DNA of 64,000 bases from Trematomus loennbergii (GCA_012861695.1 JAAOOA010000086.1:2434422-2498421), one strand, 5' to 3'; shown: positions 46,079 through 58,262, counted from the first letter of the stretch. A program made the numbers and translations. Notes: generated from the sequence alone by a model not told the origin.

Positions 46079-47124
46079 TTAGCTTAGGAACCTTCCTAAC
46101 GGAGTGAAATGACCCGGAAGTCCCTCAGTGGCAGCCATGATAAGAGCCGTTCCAATTCTCTAAATTAAAAGGAAAGGAGGTTTCAAACTTCCTTTATAAC
46201 CTCCTTTAGCTTAGGAACCACTGGACCTCCCTCACCTAAAGGAGAGGAGAAAATGCTGCCCCACAATGCCTTGCGGCCGCGGCATTTGCCGCCGTCACAC
46301 AACAGTCGGCCGTTCACGGAAACAACCGATTATGAACGAGAAATGATATCATGAAAGTTACGGTGCTTATTAAGCATTTTAAAACGTATGTGGTAAGTTG
46401 CCAAAGTGCTTTGTTTTGAACGTTCATCAGTATTATAATCAAAAAGAGAAATATGAACGTTAGTTTTTACTGAAATGATCAATAAAGTCAACATTTCACA
46501 GTCTTTACTGAGCTGTGTGGGGTTTGTTCAACTTTTAAAAGATGTTTGAATGGTGATATACACAGTGATAGATGTTAAGGACTAACGTTTATAATAAATA
46601 CATTTGTATTGATTTTAAGATCTTTTCATACAATCATACGTATTGGGATCATTTGTATTAATGTGGACCGGAGGGAGAGGGTGACGAGCATAAGTTTCAC
46701 TTTCCTTTTTTATTTCAATTCCAACTTTGGTCATGAAGAATATGTTTCTCTGTTGTCCCGTTCATAAAGCATAAAACAACAGCATCAGAGCACGGTGCAG
46801 AGTCTCTAGATGAGTTTACAGTAGTCCCTCGTTCTTATTAAACATCCATGTTGTAGTCCGCTGTATAGAAAACTGTAGTTTCCATAGTTTCCCCACAGCA
46901 GCAGACGCACATTTATGACCTCCGCTGGCGCATCATAAACACGTCGGATAGTGAAAGTGCAGTCGGATTCTCTAAAGTACCGCAGTCTCTTCTCCTAAAT
47001 CCTTTTGAATTCTCCTATCCACTATCCCTTAACCCCGTGACGTTTCACTCAGAGGTCAAGGGATAGACGATAGGGTTAGAACTTAGGAGCTGATTTTTGG
47101 ATTATTGGACCGCAACCCTGGTCA
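46064..47124. mobile_element. MITE-like insertion with ACCAGGGTTGCGGTC ends
   Basis: The left end ACCAGGGTTGCGGTCGAATA is inverted at the right end as TATTGGACCGCAACCCTGGT (with one mismatch). Each side also carries a CTTAGGA-type subterminal repeat. It splits the Tc1-like transposase gene. No 8-bp duplication is evident; the Tc1 sequence appears to resume across only a few shared bases. The interior is non-coding. Confidence 0.8.
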
Positions 47125-47304
47125 TTCACTATATTCAGGTAGTCAGCTGACCTCATTCTTTGGGAACAAAACGTTGCTGAACCTAGACCTGACCAACTGC
47201 AGCAACCCCCAGATCATAGCCTGCCCCCACAGGCTTGTAGGGTAGGCACTAGGCATGATGGGTACATCACTTCATCCGCCTCTCTTCTTACCCTGATGCG
47301 CCCA

Positions 47305-47493
47305 TCACTCTGGAACAGGGTAAATCTGGATGTATTGATTTGGTTTTGATAATGCAGTTACAGTTCTTAACCCGATTTGAGTAGTTTCAGCAATCTCCTT
47401 AGTTGTGTTCTTTGCTTGATGCAGGCCAATAATTTGACCCTTCTGAAACTGATGAACCTCCTTTCCACGACCACAGGATATGTCTTCTAACAT
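47305..47493 (-). pseudogene. Tc1-like transposase N-terminal fragment
   Basis: GRGKEVHQFQKGQIIGLHQA followed by KNTTKEIAETTQIGLRTV matches the helix-turn-helix (paired-like) DNA-binding start of Tc1 transposases (typical KGKE...RGQI..LH...S.REIA). It aligns with the C-terminal part at 45713-46078 and the frame stops early. Confidence 0.8.
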
Positions 47494-47496
47494 GGT

Positions 47497-47742
47497 TGTT
47501 CAGAATCAGAATCAGAATCCCTTTATTAGTGGTTGAGGGGAAATCTACGTTGTTACAGCAGAAAAAGAGCCACAGACAGCTTAATGTTACATATGTTACA
47601 TATGTAACATGCACTACAAAGTATTAAAGCAAAAAAAAAAGTTATGATATAATACAAAATATAATAAAAATAAAAAGTTACACAATTACAAAATACACAT
47701 CGTGGATTTAGCAGCCAGGTATATATTGTACAGTTATTAACA

Positions 47743-47788
<46 letters not shown>

Positions 47789-48930
47789 CACGCACATATT
47801 GCACATAGTTGGTTGGTATTTAACAGCAAGGGGTGTTATAGTATGTGTTGTTGTGTGTGTGCGTGTGTGGGGGGGGGGGGGGACACGTTGTCCAGCAGGG
47901 AGGACAGCTTGGCTGCCATTCTCCTGTCTCCCACCACCTCCACAGACTTACCAGTCTGTTCAGTCTTCCTGTCAGCAGCCAAGATGCTGCTGCCCCAGCA
48001 GGCCACACCATAGAAATTGGCTGATGCCACAACAGTCATAGAATGTCTGAAGGAGTGCCCCCTGCACCCCGAAAGACCTCAGTCTCCTCAGCAGAAAGAG
48101 TCTGCTCTGTCCCTTCTTGTACAGAGCAGCAGAATGATCAGTCCAGTCCAGTTTATTGTTCAGATGAACACCCAGGTATTTGTAGGATTTCACAATCTCA
48201 ATGTCCGCTCCCTGGATGTTCACTGGTGTCGGGGGGGAGTGTTGGCGCCGTCTGAAATCCACCACCAGCTCCTTGGTCTTCCCTGCGTTGAGCTGGAGGT
48301 CGTTCCTCTGGCACCAGAGGGGGAAGTCCTGCATCAGCTCCCTGTACTCCCTGTACTCCCTGTCCTCGTTGGAGATGAGGCTGACGATGGCAGAGTCGTC
48401 AGAGAACTTCTGCAGGTGACAGGTTGCAGTGTTGTGGGTGAAGAGAAACAGTCCAGAACCGTCCCTGGGGGGTCCCCGTACTGCTGATGATGGTGTCTGA
48501 TTGACACTCCCGGGTCCTCACGTACTGTGGGCGGTTGGTGAGGTAGTCCAGGATCCAGGAGGTGAGGTGGTGATCCACCCCCGAGAGCTGCAGCTTGTCC
48601 CCCTGGAGCAGGGGCTTCTGCAGCTCCCTCCTCACCTGGTTGGTTGTGAGGGACAAGGTGTCGTCAACGGGTGGGGGGGGAGAAGAAACAGGGGCTGATG
48701 TGAGAGGTGACTGTGAGCTGATGGCCGGGGCTGAGTAGAGGTGGGAGAGGTGACAGGGCCATTTCCAGGCTGTGGGGACAATGGGGGTGCAGCAGGGGAC
48801 AATGGGTCGGGGGGCGCATGACTGATCAAATCTATAGATTTTTTAGGAAGTGAGAAGCTATTCACCACATCAGCTGGGGTTAAATAACTTGTTGCCAGCT
48901 TAAACACATTATTCACTGCAGTAATTATCC
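47497..48930 (-). mobile_element. Rex1/Babar-like LINE, 5'-truncated
   Basis: Minus-strand frames give LSGVDHHLTSWILDYLTNRP and STGTPQG (48399-48656), then DLQLNAGKTKELVVDFRRRQ, KSYKYLGVHLNNKLDWTDH and QSRLFLLRRLRSFGVQGALL (47972-48334). The tail is (GATTCT)n near 47497-47520. The catalytic FSDDSA-type segment lies in broken frames between. A triplicated TACTCCCTG near 48344-48361 is a small local expansion. It inserted into the Tc1-like element. An (AT)n tract lies in its 3' region (47746-47784), and a G run at 47868-47882. Confidence 0.85.
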
Positions 48931-49055
48931 AATGGAAGGCTCTTACAGATTGGCTCAGTTAAATCCAGTTGGTGACTGCAGTGTATGAAGGCAGTGTTAT
49001 TTCACCATATCACGCACACTACAAAAATGAAACATTGACTTTAATTAAATGTCTT

Positions 49056-49656
49056 TTTTCATATGTCTCAGGGTGAGACACTCTCTGCACTCACTGGCAC
49101 TGGCCACAAAAAGCGTGACCACATCACCCCTATTCTGGCCTCACTACACTGGCTTCCAATTCGGTTCAGAATTGATTTTAAAATCTTTTTATTTGTTTTT
49201 AAAGCACTTAATGGGCTGGCTCCGGCCTATATAGCTGAACTGCTCCAGCGCTACACCCCAGCCAGAGCTTTAAGGTCTGCTGACCAGCTGCTGCTGGTAG
49301 TGCCCAAGACCAGGCTTAAAACCCGAGGGCACCGAGCCTTCGCAGCAGCTGGCCCTAGGCTCTGGAACACTCTGCCCCTCCAGGTGAGGTCGGCCCAGAC
49401 CCTAGGGGTTTTTAAATCTACACTAAAAACACACTTCTTCTCCCTGGCCTTCTAGTTAGAGCGGAGCACGACTCCTGACTTTTCCTGTGTTTTTTATATA
49501 TCTGTTGTAATTTATTGTCTTTTATTGTGATTGTAGTAATGTGTTTTTATTACATGTACAGCACTTTGGCTCGACCAAAAATCGCTTATAAATGTGCTTT
49601 ATAAATGTGCTTTATAAATGTGCTTTATAAATAAAACTGATTTGATTTGATTTGAT
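49056..49656 (+). mobile_element. L2-like LINE 3' end, well preserved
   Basis: 5'-truncated element with a 130-codon open C-terminal region: ITPILASLHWLPIRFRIDFK, FVFKALNGLAPAYIAELLQR, AGPRLWNTLPLQVRSAQTLG, FKSTLKTHFFSLAF stop. The UTR includes AGCGGAGCACGACTCCTGAC and ends with a triplicated TGTGCTTTATAAA unit, then (TTTGA)n. The close match to 39712-40110 suggests a recently active family. Confidence 0.92.
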
Positions 49657-49969
49657 TTTCACCATCATCACACTGAGCTGTACAGTGATGGATGACCTGT
49701 CTCACATCTGCAGGTATGCACAGACAGAGGGGGGGGGGGATACAGAGGTTAGGTATGGAGGTGCTGGTTTATATTCCAGGGTGGGTAAAGGAGACAGAGA
49801 GCAGAGTGACATTGGGCCTGAGAGAGAAGGGGAGAACAGGAGATTTATGTTCCTCATCTGTTGAGCAAAAGTGTTCTGTGGATGTTTAGAGTGAGGCGGA
49901 GCAGCTCTCTGCTCTCCATTACACAGCAGCAGACTGCAGCTGAGCCTGTCTGCTCCGTGGTCAGGAGAC
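49657..49969. other. gabbr1 intron, nothing recognised
   Basis: Contains a G run at 49729-49738. No exon is evident. Confidence 0.4.
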
Positions 49970-50180
49970 ACGCTGTCCTCCTGTCTGTCCTCCTGTCGGT
50001 CCTCCTGTCTGCTCCCAGGCTCAGGGGACACGCTGTCCTCCTGTCTGTCCTCCTGTCTGTCCTCCTGTCGGTCCTCCTGTCGGCCCTCCTGTCTGTCCTC
50101 CTGTCTGCTCCCGGGCTCAGGGGCCACACTATTCTCCTATCTGCTCCCGGGCTCAGGGGCCACACTGTCCACCTGTCTGG
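49970..50180. repeat. Minisatellite of CTCCTGTCTGTC units
   Basis: 12-bp CTCCTGTCTGTC or CTCCTGTCGGTC units are organised into larger repeats with GCTCCCAGGCTCAGGGGACA or its CGGGCTCAGGGGCCAC variant. Frames on both strands are repeat peptides. Confidence 0.88.
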
Positions 50181-51499
50181 ACAGCTTCTCTTTCATCGTT
50201 ACCCAACAAAGAGAGTAAGGGACATTTGAGGTAAAAAAGGCGACTACTGTAAGCAGTACCCAGGGATCCAACTTATTCCAATGTCCTGCTAGTTACACTC
50301 TCCTTTTCTTATAGTTCCCTGCAGTAGGGAAGGCAAAAAACTGGTAATTACGTGATGCTGATGACACTGAAACAAGCATGTTAAATGAAAAATAATTAAA
50401 ACCAGGACACCAAAGGAGAAAAAACAGACAGGAGCGAGAAATCCAACAATGGAAGGAAAGCAGCTGTTTGTGATCACTACTTACTATAAATACAAATATA
50501 GAATGTGTGCTTGCCCATAACATCCTCTGCTCTCATATTTTGAGATTCCATTTTCCCTGTTAGAAACTTAGCTAGTTAGAAATACAAGTAAAGAATAACA
50601 ACCTTTTTTTGTTTTCCATTATTTATGCCATTGAACTAAGGAAGTTCTGTGTTGAACTGCATCTATAGTTTGCCTGCGGCTACTGAGAGGCAGAAAATAA
50701 ATCCCAGCTGCTCTGTAGTTCTTTGTATCCAACTAGGTCCCTGTCACACCAGATGATGATGTGGGTGCAAGCTATTCCAGTAAGCCAGCATGTACTAAAG
50801 CAGGCGCTCACAAGTGGAATGCAGCTATCATTAATGTCATTAAATACATATGTGCTTCTCATACTTGAAATTGGGGTCACCAGACTCCCACCTGTTTACT
50901 TTTATCATCCCCAACCATAGTGACAAAGAGAACTGATGTTTTCAGAATAATCTATTTACCTTTTCTTATAGGTCTATGGGGATGAAGATTGACTCTCTTT
51001 CGGGCTATCTTTATGTGGCCTAAGTTGAACGTTTTGGGCATTTCAACAGAATAAACGGGAGGTTAAATAATAAAGCTAGAGACTAGACTCGGTCAGGGTT
51101 AGGGTTGGAGTTTTATTGCAGAGTTGAATGGATTGTTGACACCTGGCTCCCACCTGTCTCAGACTAGGCAGAAGAGAAGGCCATAACAATTGGATGCTGA
51201 AGATCTCTGTATGATCTGGGTATATATATACTCAGGAGTTAAGCCACTTTAGCTCAAGCCCCCAGAAAGTGATCCAGGCAGTTTTCATAGTGGCCAAACA
51301 GTGGTTCTACAACTTCCGTGTCAGTCACGGGACATCACTGGGCACATAAATACTTTTCCAATTGACTTACATTGGGAAAGATACGTCTGTAAATCAGCGT
51401 ATCATTTTTGGGGGTAAATAAACTACCCAGTACGAACCTAAATAGCCCTGTAAATAAACTACCAGTACGAACCTAAATAGCCCTGTAAATCATTAGGTC
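50181..51499. other. gabbr1 intron, nothing recognised
   Basis: A direct duplication of AGTACGAACCTAAATAGCCC plus TGTAAAT lies at 51429-51491. A two-copy telomere-like TTAGGG lies near 51100. No gene is recognised. Confidence 0.45.
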
Positions 51500-53107
51500 C
51501 TGAAAGTTGTAAATGCTCTTCAGCCAAGATGAACGGAATAGGCCATCAGGAGCCGTATCCTCAACATAGAAGGAGGCTGAAAGCTAAGATCAAGGCAACA
51601 TGGAGAGAAGTCACTCCTCCATCAGAACTACAGGGAGGTTTGACAATGAAAGAGGACCCAGGAAGGAAATGGTAAAGACACAAGGGGAACCAAACACCAG
51701 GCAGTAGGACCAGACAAACTCATTTTGCACTCCCTGGATCAACTACAAGAAAGCCTACGACTAAATGCATCATACTTGGGTACTGGTTTCCTTGGAACTC
51801 TATATGATCAACATAAATCAGCGGGACTGTGGAAGACAACTCTAGAAGCCAAGTCAAAGCCAATTGCACAAGTTACAATCAAGTGTGTCATATACCTTCA
51901 AGACACTCTGTTATTGTGGATGTGCAGGACAGCTGCAAATACCTTGGGGTCCCAAATGGAAACCATGATGAGGCCACAATGAAGGCAGCCACAGAGTACC
52001 TACACAGAGTAAGGCAGCTCTTGAAGAGTCAGCTGTGTTGGAAGAAAAGGTTCCGAGCCATCAACACATACAAACTGCCGGGTATCAGATACCCTGCTGG
52101 TATACTAAACTGACCAAAGAAAGAGATAGAAGCCACTGATATCAGAAGAGCTCCTCACAATGCATGGAGGGTTTCATGTTGTCCAGCTCCCTGACACTAT
52201 GCACTAAGAGGACAGAGGGTGGTTGAGGACTAGTGAACCTCAGGGCAACTATCCTGGAGGAAACAACAAAAATCCAGGAGAACACCTGTAAGATCGCTGC
52301 AAGTGATGACATGCTTAGTGAATGGCTCAGGCTGCAGAAACCGATAAGGAGGCAGAGGGAGAGGAGGAACCATCATGGAAGGTCAGGCCCCTGCATGGCA
52401 TATACCGCCGACAGACAGAAGGAGTGGCTGATATTGACAAATCTTACCAGTGGCTGAAAAAGGCTGGTCTGAACAATAGCACAGAGGCACTAATCATGGC
52501 AGAAGGAGAGCAGGCACTGAGCTCCCGATCAATGGAGGCGGATTGTACCGGGGTAGTACAGCAGGGGGTAAGATGCAATCAAGTGCAGCATACATAGAAC
52601 GCCATGACCAGGAGTTTACAGGAACATCTGTAATGGCTGGAAGTCTGAAGGTCAAAATGGGCGGCACCTCTAGAGGTGGCTGAGAATGACAAAGCTAAGA
52701 TCCTGTGGGACTTCCAGATCCAGACTGATAACATGGGTGTTTGCGAACCGACCAGACATTGTGCAGGTGGACAAACAGCAGAAGAAGGCAGTTGAGATAA
52801 ACGTAGCAATCCCAAAGAACAGCACCATCACAAAAAGGAACACAAGAAGCTTGGGAAATACCGAGGGCTCGGAGAGGAGCTAGAGAAGGTGTGGAAGGGG
52901 AAGCCAACAGTGGTTCCAGTGGTGATTGGAGCACTCATGGCAGTAACACCCATACTGGGAGGGTGGCTCCAGCAAGTCCCAGGAACTACATCTGAGGTCT
53001 CAGTACAGAAGAGAGCAGTCCTAGAAACAGTTAAGATACTCAGCAGAACTCTCAGGGGATGGCCTGAGCCTGGAGGAAGGACGAACAGCAGACTGGGCAA
53101 GTGGTGA
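51500..53107 (+). mobile_element. LINE with restriction-like endonuclease (Rex6/R4-R2 type), degraded
   Basis: Plus-strand fragments give DSCKYLGVPNGNHDEATMKA, then YLHRVRQLLKSQLCW and INTYKLPGIRYPAGIL (51829-52113). These are followed by DIDKSYQWLKKAGLNNSTEA (52322-52597), FANRPDIVQVDKQQKKAVEI and NVAIPKN (52686-52883), and VVIGALMAVTPILGGWLQQV (52889-53107). RPD...D...VAIP is the PD-(D/E)xK-like nuclease placed at the C-terminus in R2/R4-clade LINEs; Rex6 is the known fish representative. Frameshifts separate all pieces, so it is dead. Confidence 0.82.
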
Positions 53108-54224
53108 TCATTTTGGTATTGATCATTACTTTTAAAACATTTGAATTGCTCTATTGTGTCATTTACCTGTCACAATAACATATCAACACAATATAACTAT
53201 GCTTTGTAAATATGTATCACATTTATATGTGATTAACACAATTAAAAAAGTAGATCAATGTTGTAGCAGCATTTGTCCTATAAACACATTTGATAGAGAA
53301 CTACAATAATATTTTTGTGAACTGCAGAGGACACACTTGCAATAAATATCCTCAGGTCTTTGTGGCTTTTGAAGGTCTAACAACATGCCTATTACGCAGA
53401 GCGAGAAGACAGAGGTCTCTATTGTGCAGATGATGTGGAAACAGCTCAGTGAACACATTCAGTTTTCTATCCAACAGGCCACAAAGGTCACTGTGTGCAT
53501 CAGTCCTGAGCTGTCAGCTCCTCGGTAAACAACAAACACAATGTTTTATTGACGGGGCCATGGCCTGCCTGCTGTTTGTCTGTGCAGGAGCTCAGGCTGT
53601 GACAACAGCTCTGAGTCTGTCACAGCTCCACCTCTGCTTCTATTCATGGTTACTATTGGTTTCATTGAACTGTGTTGTTCTCAGTGTGAGGTCTGTGCAT
53701 CAGTTACACTTGGAGGAAATGAAAAGGCAGCATAATGGACTGGAGCGATGACTGTGTCCAGTGGGTGTTTGAATGTTAGCAATGCTGTATTGAGTTTCTC
53801 CGGTTGTTAAACTGGAGGCAATATTAATCCAGGAATTATAAATGATTTGATGTTCAGGCCTCCAGGTGTCGGTGCAGGTTTAGTACTGTTACCTGTGACC
53901 AACACCGTGTATATGTGTGTGTTGGGCGGGGGATACTAGAAAATATTAGAACATCACAATCATCTGTTTCACTAAAACAAAAATGTATTCGAACACACAA
54001 GAGGACTCATTTTCATATTGCGGGACATCCAGCGTAACCATTGTGAGACAGTTATGCTAACAAGATTTAAAATTGTATACGTGCTTGTAGCTCATTGCTT
54101 CCTTGTTTTTATGACTATTGAACTCATGTCAATTAGGAGGTCGACCTCTGCCAATGCCAATCTGCTTCAAAACATAATGGTCTCTTTCTTGTCGTCTCCT
54201 CACAACTCTCTATCCTTAGCTAAG
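53108..54224. other. gabbr1 intron, nothing recognised
   Basis: No exon-like frame with splice sites and no repeat was recognised. Confidence 0.4.
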
Positions 54225-54455
54225 CTTTATTACGTAGGGACTTTGATGGGAACTAGAGTGTGGACTGGTATCTTGACAGGTGCCAGTTTGCCTCTCGGGT
54301 ACTGCCAATATGCCCTTGAACAAGCCCCCCCACACTGCCCTGGCACTTTATAGTAGCTGCCTAGGTCAGGGATGTATGACAGAGATTACATGTTCCCTAT
54401 ATGTGCGGTATTGTGTGAATGTGTAACAATTAAAGACAATTTAATTTGAATCCTC
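54225..54455 (+). mobile_element. tRNA-derived SINE, 5' part eroded
   Basis: GAGTGTGGACTGGTATCTTG, GACAGGTGCCAGTTTGCCTC and ATATGCCCTTGAACAAGC form the conserved body. A tail with GTGTGAATGTGTAACAATTA follows. The body matches 55780-55870 in reverse. Confidence 0.7.
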
Positions 54456-54954
54456 CATTTGCAAATGCAGTCCATTTACTACAGTACAGCATGCGGTTGG
54501 TGGTCAAGCCTAGTGGGATTTAGAGGAGGATCCTGGCGGCCACCAGCGTCCGTAGGTGTCCCCAATCGAGCTTGCAGAGATCCTGCCGACAACGCCAAGT
54601 TGTTACGGAAATCTTAGACCCAGTCAATACTGTGGAGATATACAATTACAGTGATCAATCAATCAAATGGTGAAATAAAGTTGTCTTTCTGGTTCTTATT
54701 TGAAGCCTCAAATAAGGTACATGTCTCGCAGAGTACAGAGTATTCTAGAAGAGTGCACACAGGGGCAAGGGTGTGTATAGGTTTTATAGGATCTTGACAG
54801 TTCAACAACACTTCGTCACCTGTCACTGTGGCAGGGCTGGATGGAGAGATCAGCTACGCCTGCTTTCCAGAGGAACAGAAACTATACACTGCTAATATAG
54901 TAAATCAGGAACTAGCTAAAAACAGGAACTTGTTTAAGACAGATGGAAGTGAGG
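54456..54954. other. gabbr1 intron, nothing recognised
   Basis: No recognisable element. Confidence 0.35.
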
Positions 54955-55105
54955 AAAGCAGGAACTCATTGTGGGTCAAAGACAGTTACAAGTGAGGACA
55001 GCAGGAACTCATTGTGGGTCAAAGACAGTTACAAGTGAGGACAGCAGGAACTCATTGTGGGTCAAAGACAGTTACAAGTGAGGACAGCAGGAACTCATTG
55101 TAGGA
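54955..55105. repeat. 43-bp tandem repeat, about 3.5 copies
   Basis: The unit is CAGCAGGAACTCATTGTGGG, TCAAAGACAGTTACAAGTGA, GGA, almost unchanged between copies. The flanks (CAGGAACTTGTT at 54922 and 55120) share part of the unit, so the array probably grew from a local duplication. Confidence 0.9.
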
Positions 55106-55779
55106 CAGGGAACAAACACAGGAACTTGTTCAAGACACTGTGCCTGACACACAGATGCTCCTAAGGAGCTTGCTCACGACACTGAGTCTCCCCCCAGACA
55201 TTCTTAAGGTTAATCATAAGTTGAACAAAGGACATGAATTAAAATACATCATGGAACTACTGCATTTGGTTTTACCATATTAGGTAACATATAAAGTTTG
55301 CACATCATATAAAGTTTGCACTACATATAGAGTTTTCCAATACATATAAAGTTAAAGTTTGCACTACATATAAAGTTTGCCAGTACAATAGGCTGTTATG
55401 GCACCAAACCAGAAAAGAGAGAATATTTGACTCGCGTTCATCTATTCTTATCATGGTACTCTGTGTCTTTGTTATATGTTATGAACATGTTAGATGTATC
55501 ACCTACACAAGGTCTTTCCCATTGCCTAAACACACCAAAATAGTTCAATATGTTTTTCTTTTATACCTTGATGGTGTACATACATATGAAAAACATATGT
55601 TCATATCCTATAGAGTGATCCCTTATCCTTATCCCTTAACCATACCCTTATCCCTTAAGTCTCCTTGTTTATTCCCAAGGGAAAATACACTTTTTCAAGA
55701 CATACACATGCACAGGACCTATACACATTAGGTGTGAATGCATATATACACATACTAACACAATATTTCTGTTATGGAG
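55106..55779. other. Non-coding DNA with ACATATAAAGTTTGC short repeats
   Basis: About four imperfect copies of CATATAAAGTTTGCAC occur at 55287-55385, and CTTATCCCTTA-type repeats at 55620-55660. No gene is evident. Confidence 0.5.
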
Positions 55780-55946
55780 ATGTCACAGAGCAACCCAAGC
55801 TGCCAGTCTTTCGGTTTGGTGCCTTGGTCAAGGACATCTCTGCAGTGCCCAGATTGTGAACTGGATTTTTTAACAGATCAGGACTTGAACCTGCAGTCCT
55901 TCGGTTCCCAAGCCGAGTCCCTACAGACTGAGCCACTGCCGTCCTT
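55780..55946 (-). mobile_element. tRNA-derived SINE with recognisable A and B boxes
   Basis: On the minus strand GGCAGTGGCTCAGTCTGTAG (A box TGGCTCAGT...) is followed after about 40 bp by GGTTCAAGTCC, a good B box. The body then reads GGGCACTGC and CCTTGACCAAGGCACC. It is a Pol III-derived retroposon, not a functional tRNA gene: the acceptor stem does not pair and the body follows directly. Confidence 0.82.
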
Positions 55947-56239
55947 TTAAATTAAAACGCCATGTTTTTGTGTCATCATCAATGAATGAAGACTAATAAA
56001 TGAGTAAGGGAGAAAACAAGATACCAAGACAGCGAGGAATGAGGAGCAGGCTAACAGCTAACGTACTATGGCCAACTGATTTAAGATGCCATATGACTTA
56101 TGGTCTCTGACCGAGGGCCACAGTAGCGAGAGGTCAGAGTAGGATTAGACAAAACACTGAAAATAACCTCCATCATTCCATAGTTTTCTGAAAAAAATAT
56201 TATGATAAAATATTTTTATATATTTTTAATTCTGCAAAT
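55947..56239. other. gabbr1 intron, nothing recognised
   Basis: AT-rich toward the right. No feature. Confidence 0.35.
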
Positions 56240-56690
56240 ATTACGATAAACTCACAGCTATTTCGCGGCCGGGAGCCCCTGCTGGAGAGCACATGTGTTT
56301 AAAAAGCAGGAAATAAAGAAAGGAACTCACCTTGTGATAAACCCGCAAGAGAAAAAGCATTTGAGCTCCATACTGTTTCAGAAATAATCCTTGATGTGGT
56401 TTGGAACAGGATGGTGTTTTATCAAAGCAGAATTTAACTTTATCTCCGGTAGAGTTCTGATCAGGCATTAGCTCTGCCTCCTCTTTTTTTTTTTTTTCAA
56501 GCTACAATAAGGACCCAAAATCCGCGTTTCTCTAACAGGGCTGCAAAAGAGGGGTATGAGCAGTATGAGGCATGGCTACAATGGGTGATCTGTTTGGTAT
56601 TTGAAGCAAAAACTTCACAGACGTTGAAGTTTTGTATAGGTATGGCCCTACAATATATGTTTCCAATATAGCATAATAGGTCCACTTTAA
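56240..56690. mobile_element. TTAA-type MITE, one end preserved
   Basis: The right terminus AGCATAATAGGTCCACTTTA plus A carries TTAA. Interior blocks CTAACAGGGCTGCAAAAGAG and GTTTGGTATTTGAAGC match, inverted, the element at 29254. The left terminus is not identified. Confidence 0.65.
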
Positions 56691-58262
56691 ATAAGGGCTG
56701 TTCAATTGTTCAGACTTTTAAGTTGATTGACCTCAAATAAATGATTTACAGATGTTTCTTTTCCAAATGTAAGTTAATTTAAAAGAGTATTTTTGTTCCC
56801 AATGATGTAATGTAATGTGGTTACCTCCAAGCAGGACATAGAAGGTCATGTCTTTTTCATTTAATTTGTCAAATTTACAACGAAGAGTAAAATATGTGCT
56901 TTGACAGTTTCATATCTCAGAGTCCCTGTCTCATTAGCATGAGGAGGACAGAGCTCCAGTGCTCAGAATGACCTCAGCAGCTTGTCAGTCTCATGTGTGA
57001 TACAGCTCTGTGTTGTCCCGCTCTCTGATGCTGTTATTAATGCTGTGATTCATTGGCCCGTCAGATGCTTCTCCCTTCATCTGGCTGAGGCTTGTGAGGG
57101 TCAGCGGGGGTTAAGTGCCTCGCCTGAGGGCAGAGAGCCGAGATCTGAGCTGCATTCCAATGTCCAGACTCTCCTGCCTCCTGCAGGCAGTACCACCTGT
57201 ACTGTACTCTGCCCTGAGGGAAGGCTAGCACATGCTGCTGCTGCTAACTGAGATCAACAGTGAGTGCTGTGTGGCAATACGTCCAAATGATGAAGCATGT
57301 ACCACAGTGCCATGCATATTTAAAACAGAATGGTACTGTTTTTACTGCAGTGCTGCTGAGGTGAGCAGATTGAACACAAAGCAAATGGTCAATTGGGTAC
57401 ACTTGACTGCAGCATTACTGCGTTGTTACGCTACAAACAGCTCTATAATTATAATCAGACATATCTTGTACACACTAACTGTGAGTGTGTTTGTGTGTAA
57501 GCCTTTCTCAATCTGCATTCTTGTGAGTTTACTTTTACATGACATGTTACTTGTTAGACGCTTTTCTCCAAAGCGACTTACATACTCAATACTGTGGACA
57601 ATCCCCACAGGAGCAATTTGGGTTGAAGTGTCTTGCCCAGGGACACAGCCACACGCCTCCGCCTTTTACACAACGGAAGTCCAAACTGTTCACATCAGCC
57701 GGTGGCGCTGGCTAATCCCACAACTGCTATTATATAACCAAATATAGTTTAAAATCTGCAAGATATGTGGGGACTTTCTGATTGACTGGTCATGTGACCA
57801 GGCTGTCAACATCCTTTTGGAAGATAACCTTTGGTCTCAGAGAAGGTCTGAAGGTAATGTTAAGATTGTTCTGTTATTGTTCGAAGGCTTATGTTGTGCA
57901 ACAATACTGTCACCCTCAGATATACACAGTATAACCTATTTTATGTTGACATAACAGACTGCTTTTCACTGCTTATTACAGTCGATACAGTTGGAAATTG
58001 AACATAACCTACATACACATTTACATATAGGATTTTGTCCAGTCCAGTGCATTTGTCCCATCGCGTTGTTTCAACTTCCGATAAAGAAACCTTACGTTTG
58101 GCTTACCTATTGTGTGACATGTTCACATTTCCTTTGCAATGACTTTATTGGCAGTCCCTCCACTAGTTAGTTTCACCTCATTCATTTCAACCAATCAGAA
58201 TGCTTTATTCATCCCAGGGGGAATAAGGTTTTGTGACAGTTGCACCATAATATTAGGCCCTC
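56691..58262. other. gabbr1 intron with repeat fragment at 57545-57690
   Basis: GACGCTTTTCTCCAAAGCGA, then GAAGTGTCTTGCCCAGGGAC and ACAGCCACACGCC, is the same dispersed fish repeat as at 1968. The rest is unrecognised. Confidence 0.5.

Larger units (their letters stand above)
45671..48985 (-). mobile_element. Tc1-like transposon, split by two later insertions
   Basis: The right-hand (3') end is TACACTGCCCGTACAAAATA next to TA. Transposase pieces run leftward on the minus strand: N-terminal at 47305-47493, C-terminal at 45713-46078. Between them sits a MITE-like element (46064-47124), and a LINE (47497-48930) lies upstream of the N-terminal piece. A short GCAGTGTA at 48978-48985, after GTTAAATCCAGTTGGTGACT, looks like the other terminus. 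The core element would be about 0.8 kb without the insertions, so it is internally deleted. Confidence 0.75.

Noticed and set aside
51090..51110. Interstitial telomere repeat
   Set aside because: Only about two TTAGGG copies, which is expected by chance.
54600..55400. Possible solo LTR of an endogenous retroelement
   Set aside because: An AATAAAG signal and short repeats are present, but no paired ends, primer site or target duplication could be found.
55870..55946. Possible tRNA gene on the minus strand
   Set aside because: A and B boxes are present, but the acceptor stem does not pair and a SINE body follows, so it is a retroposon head.
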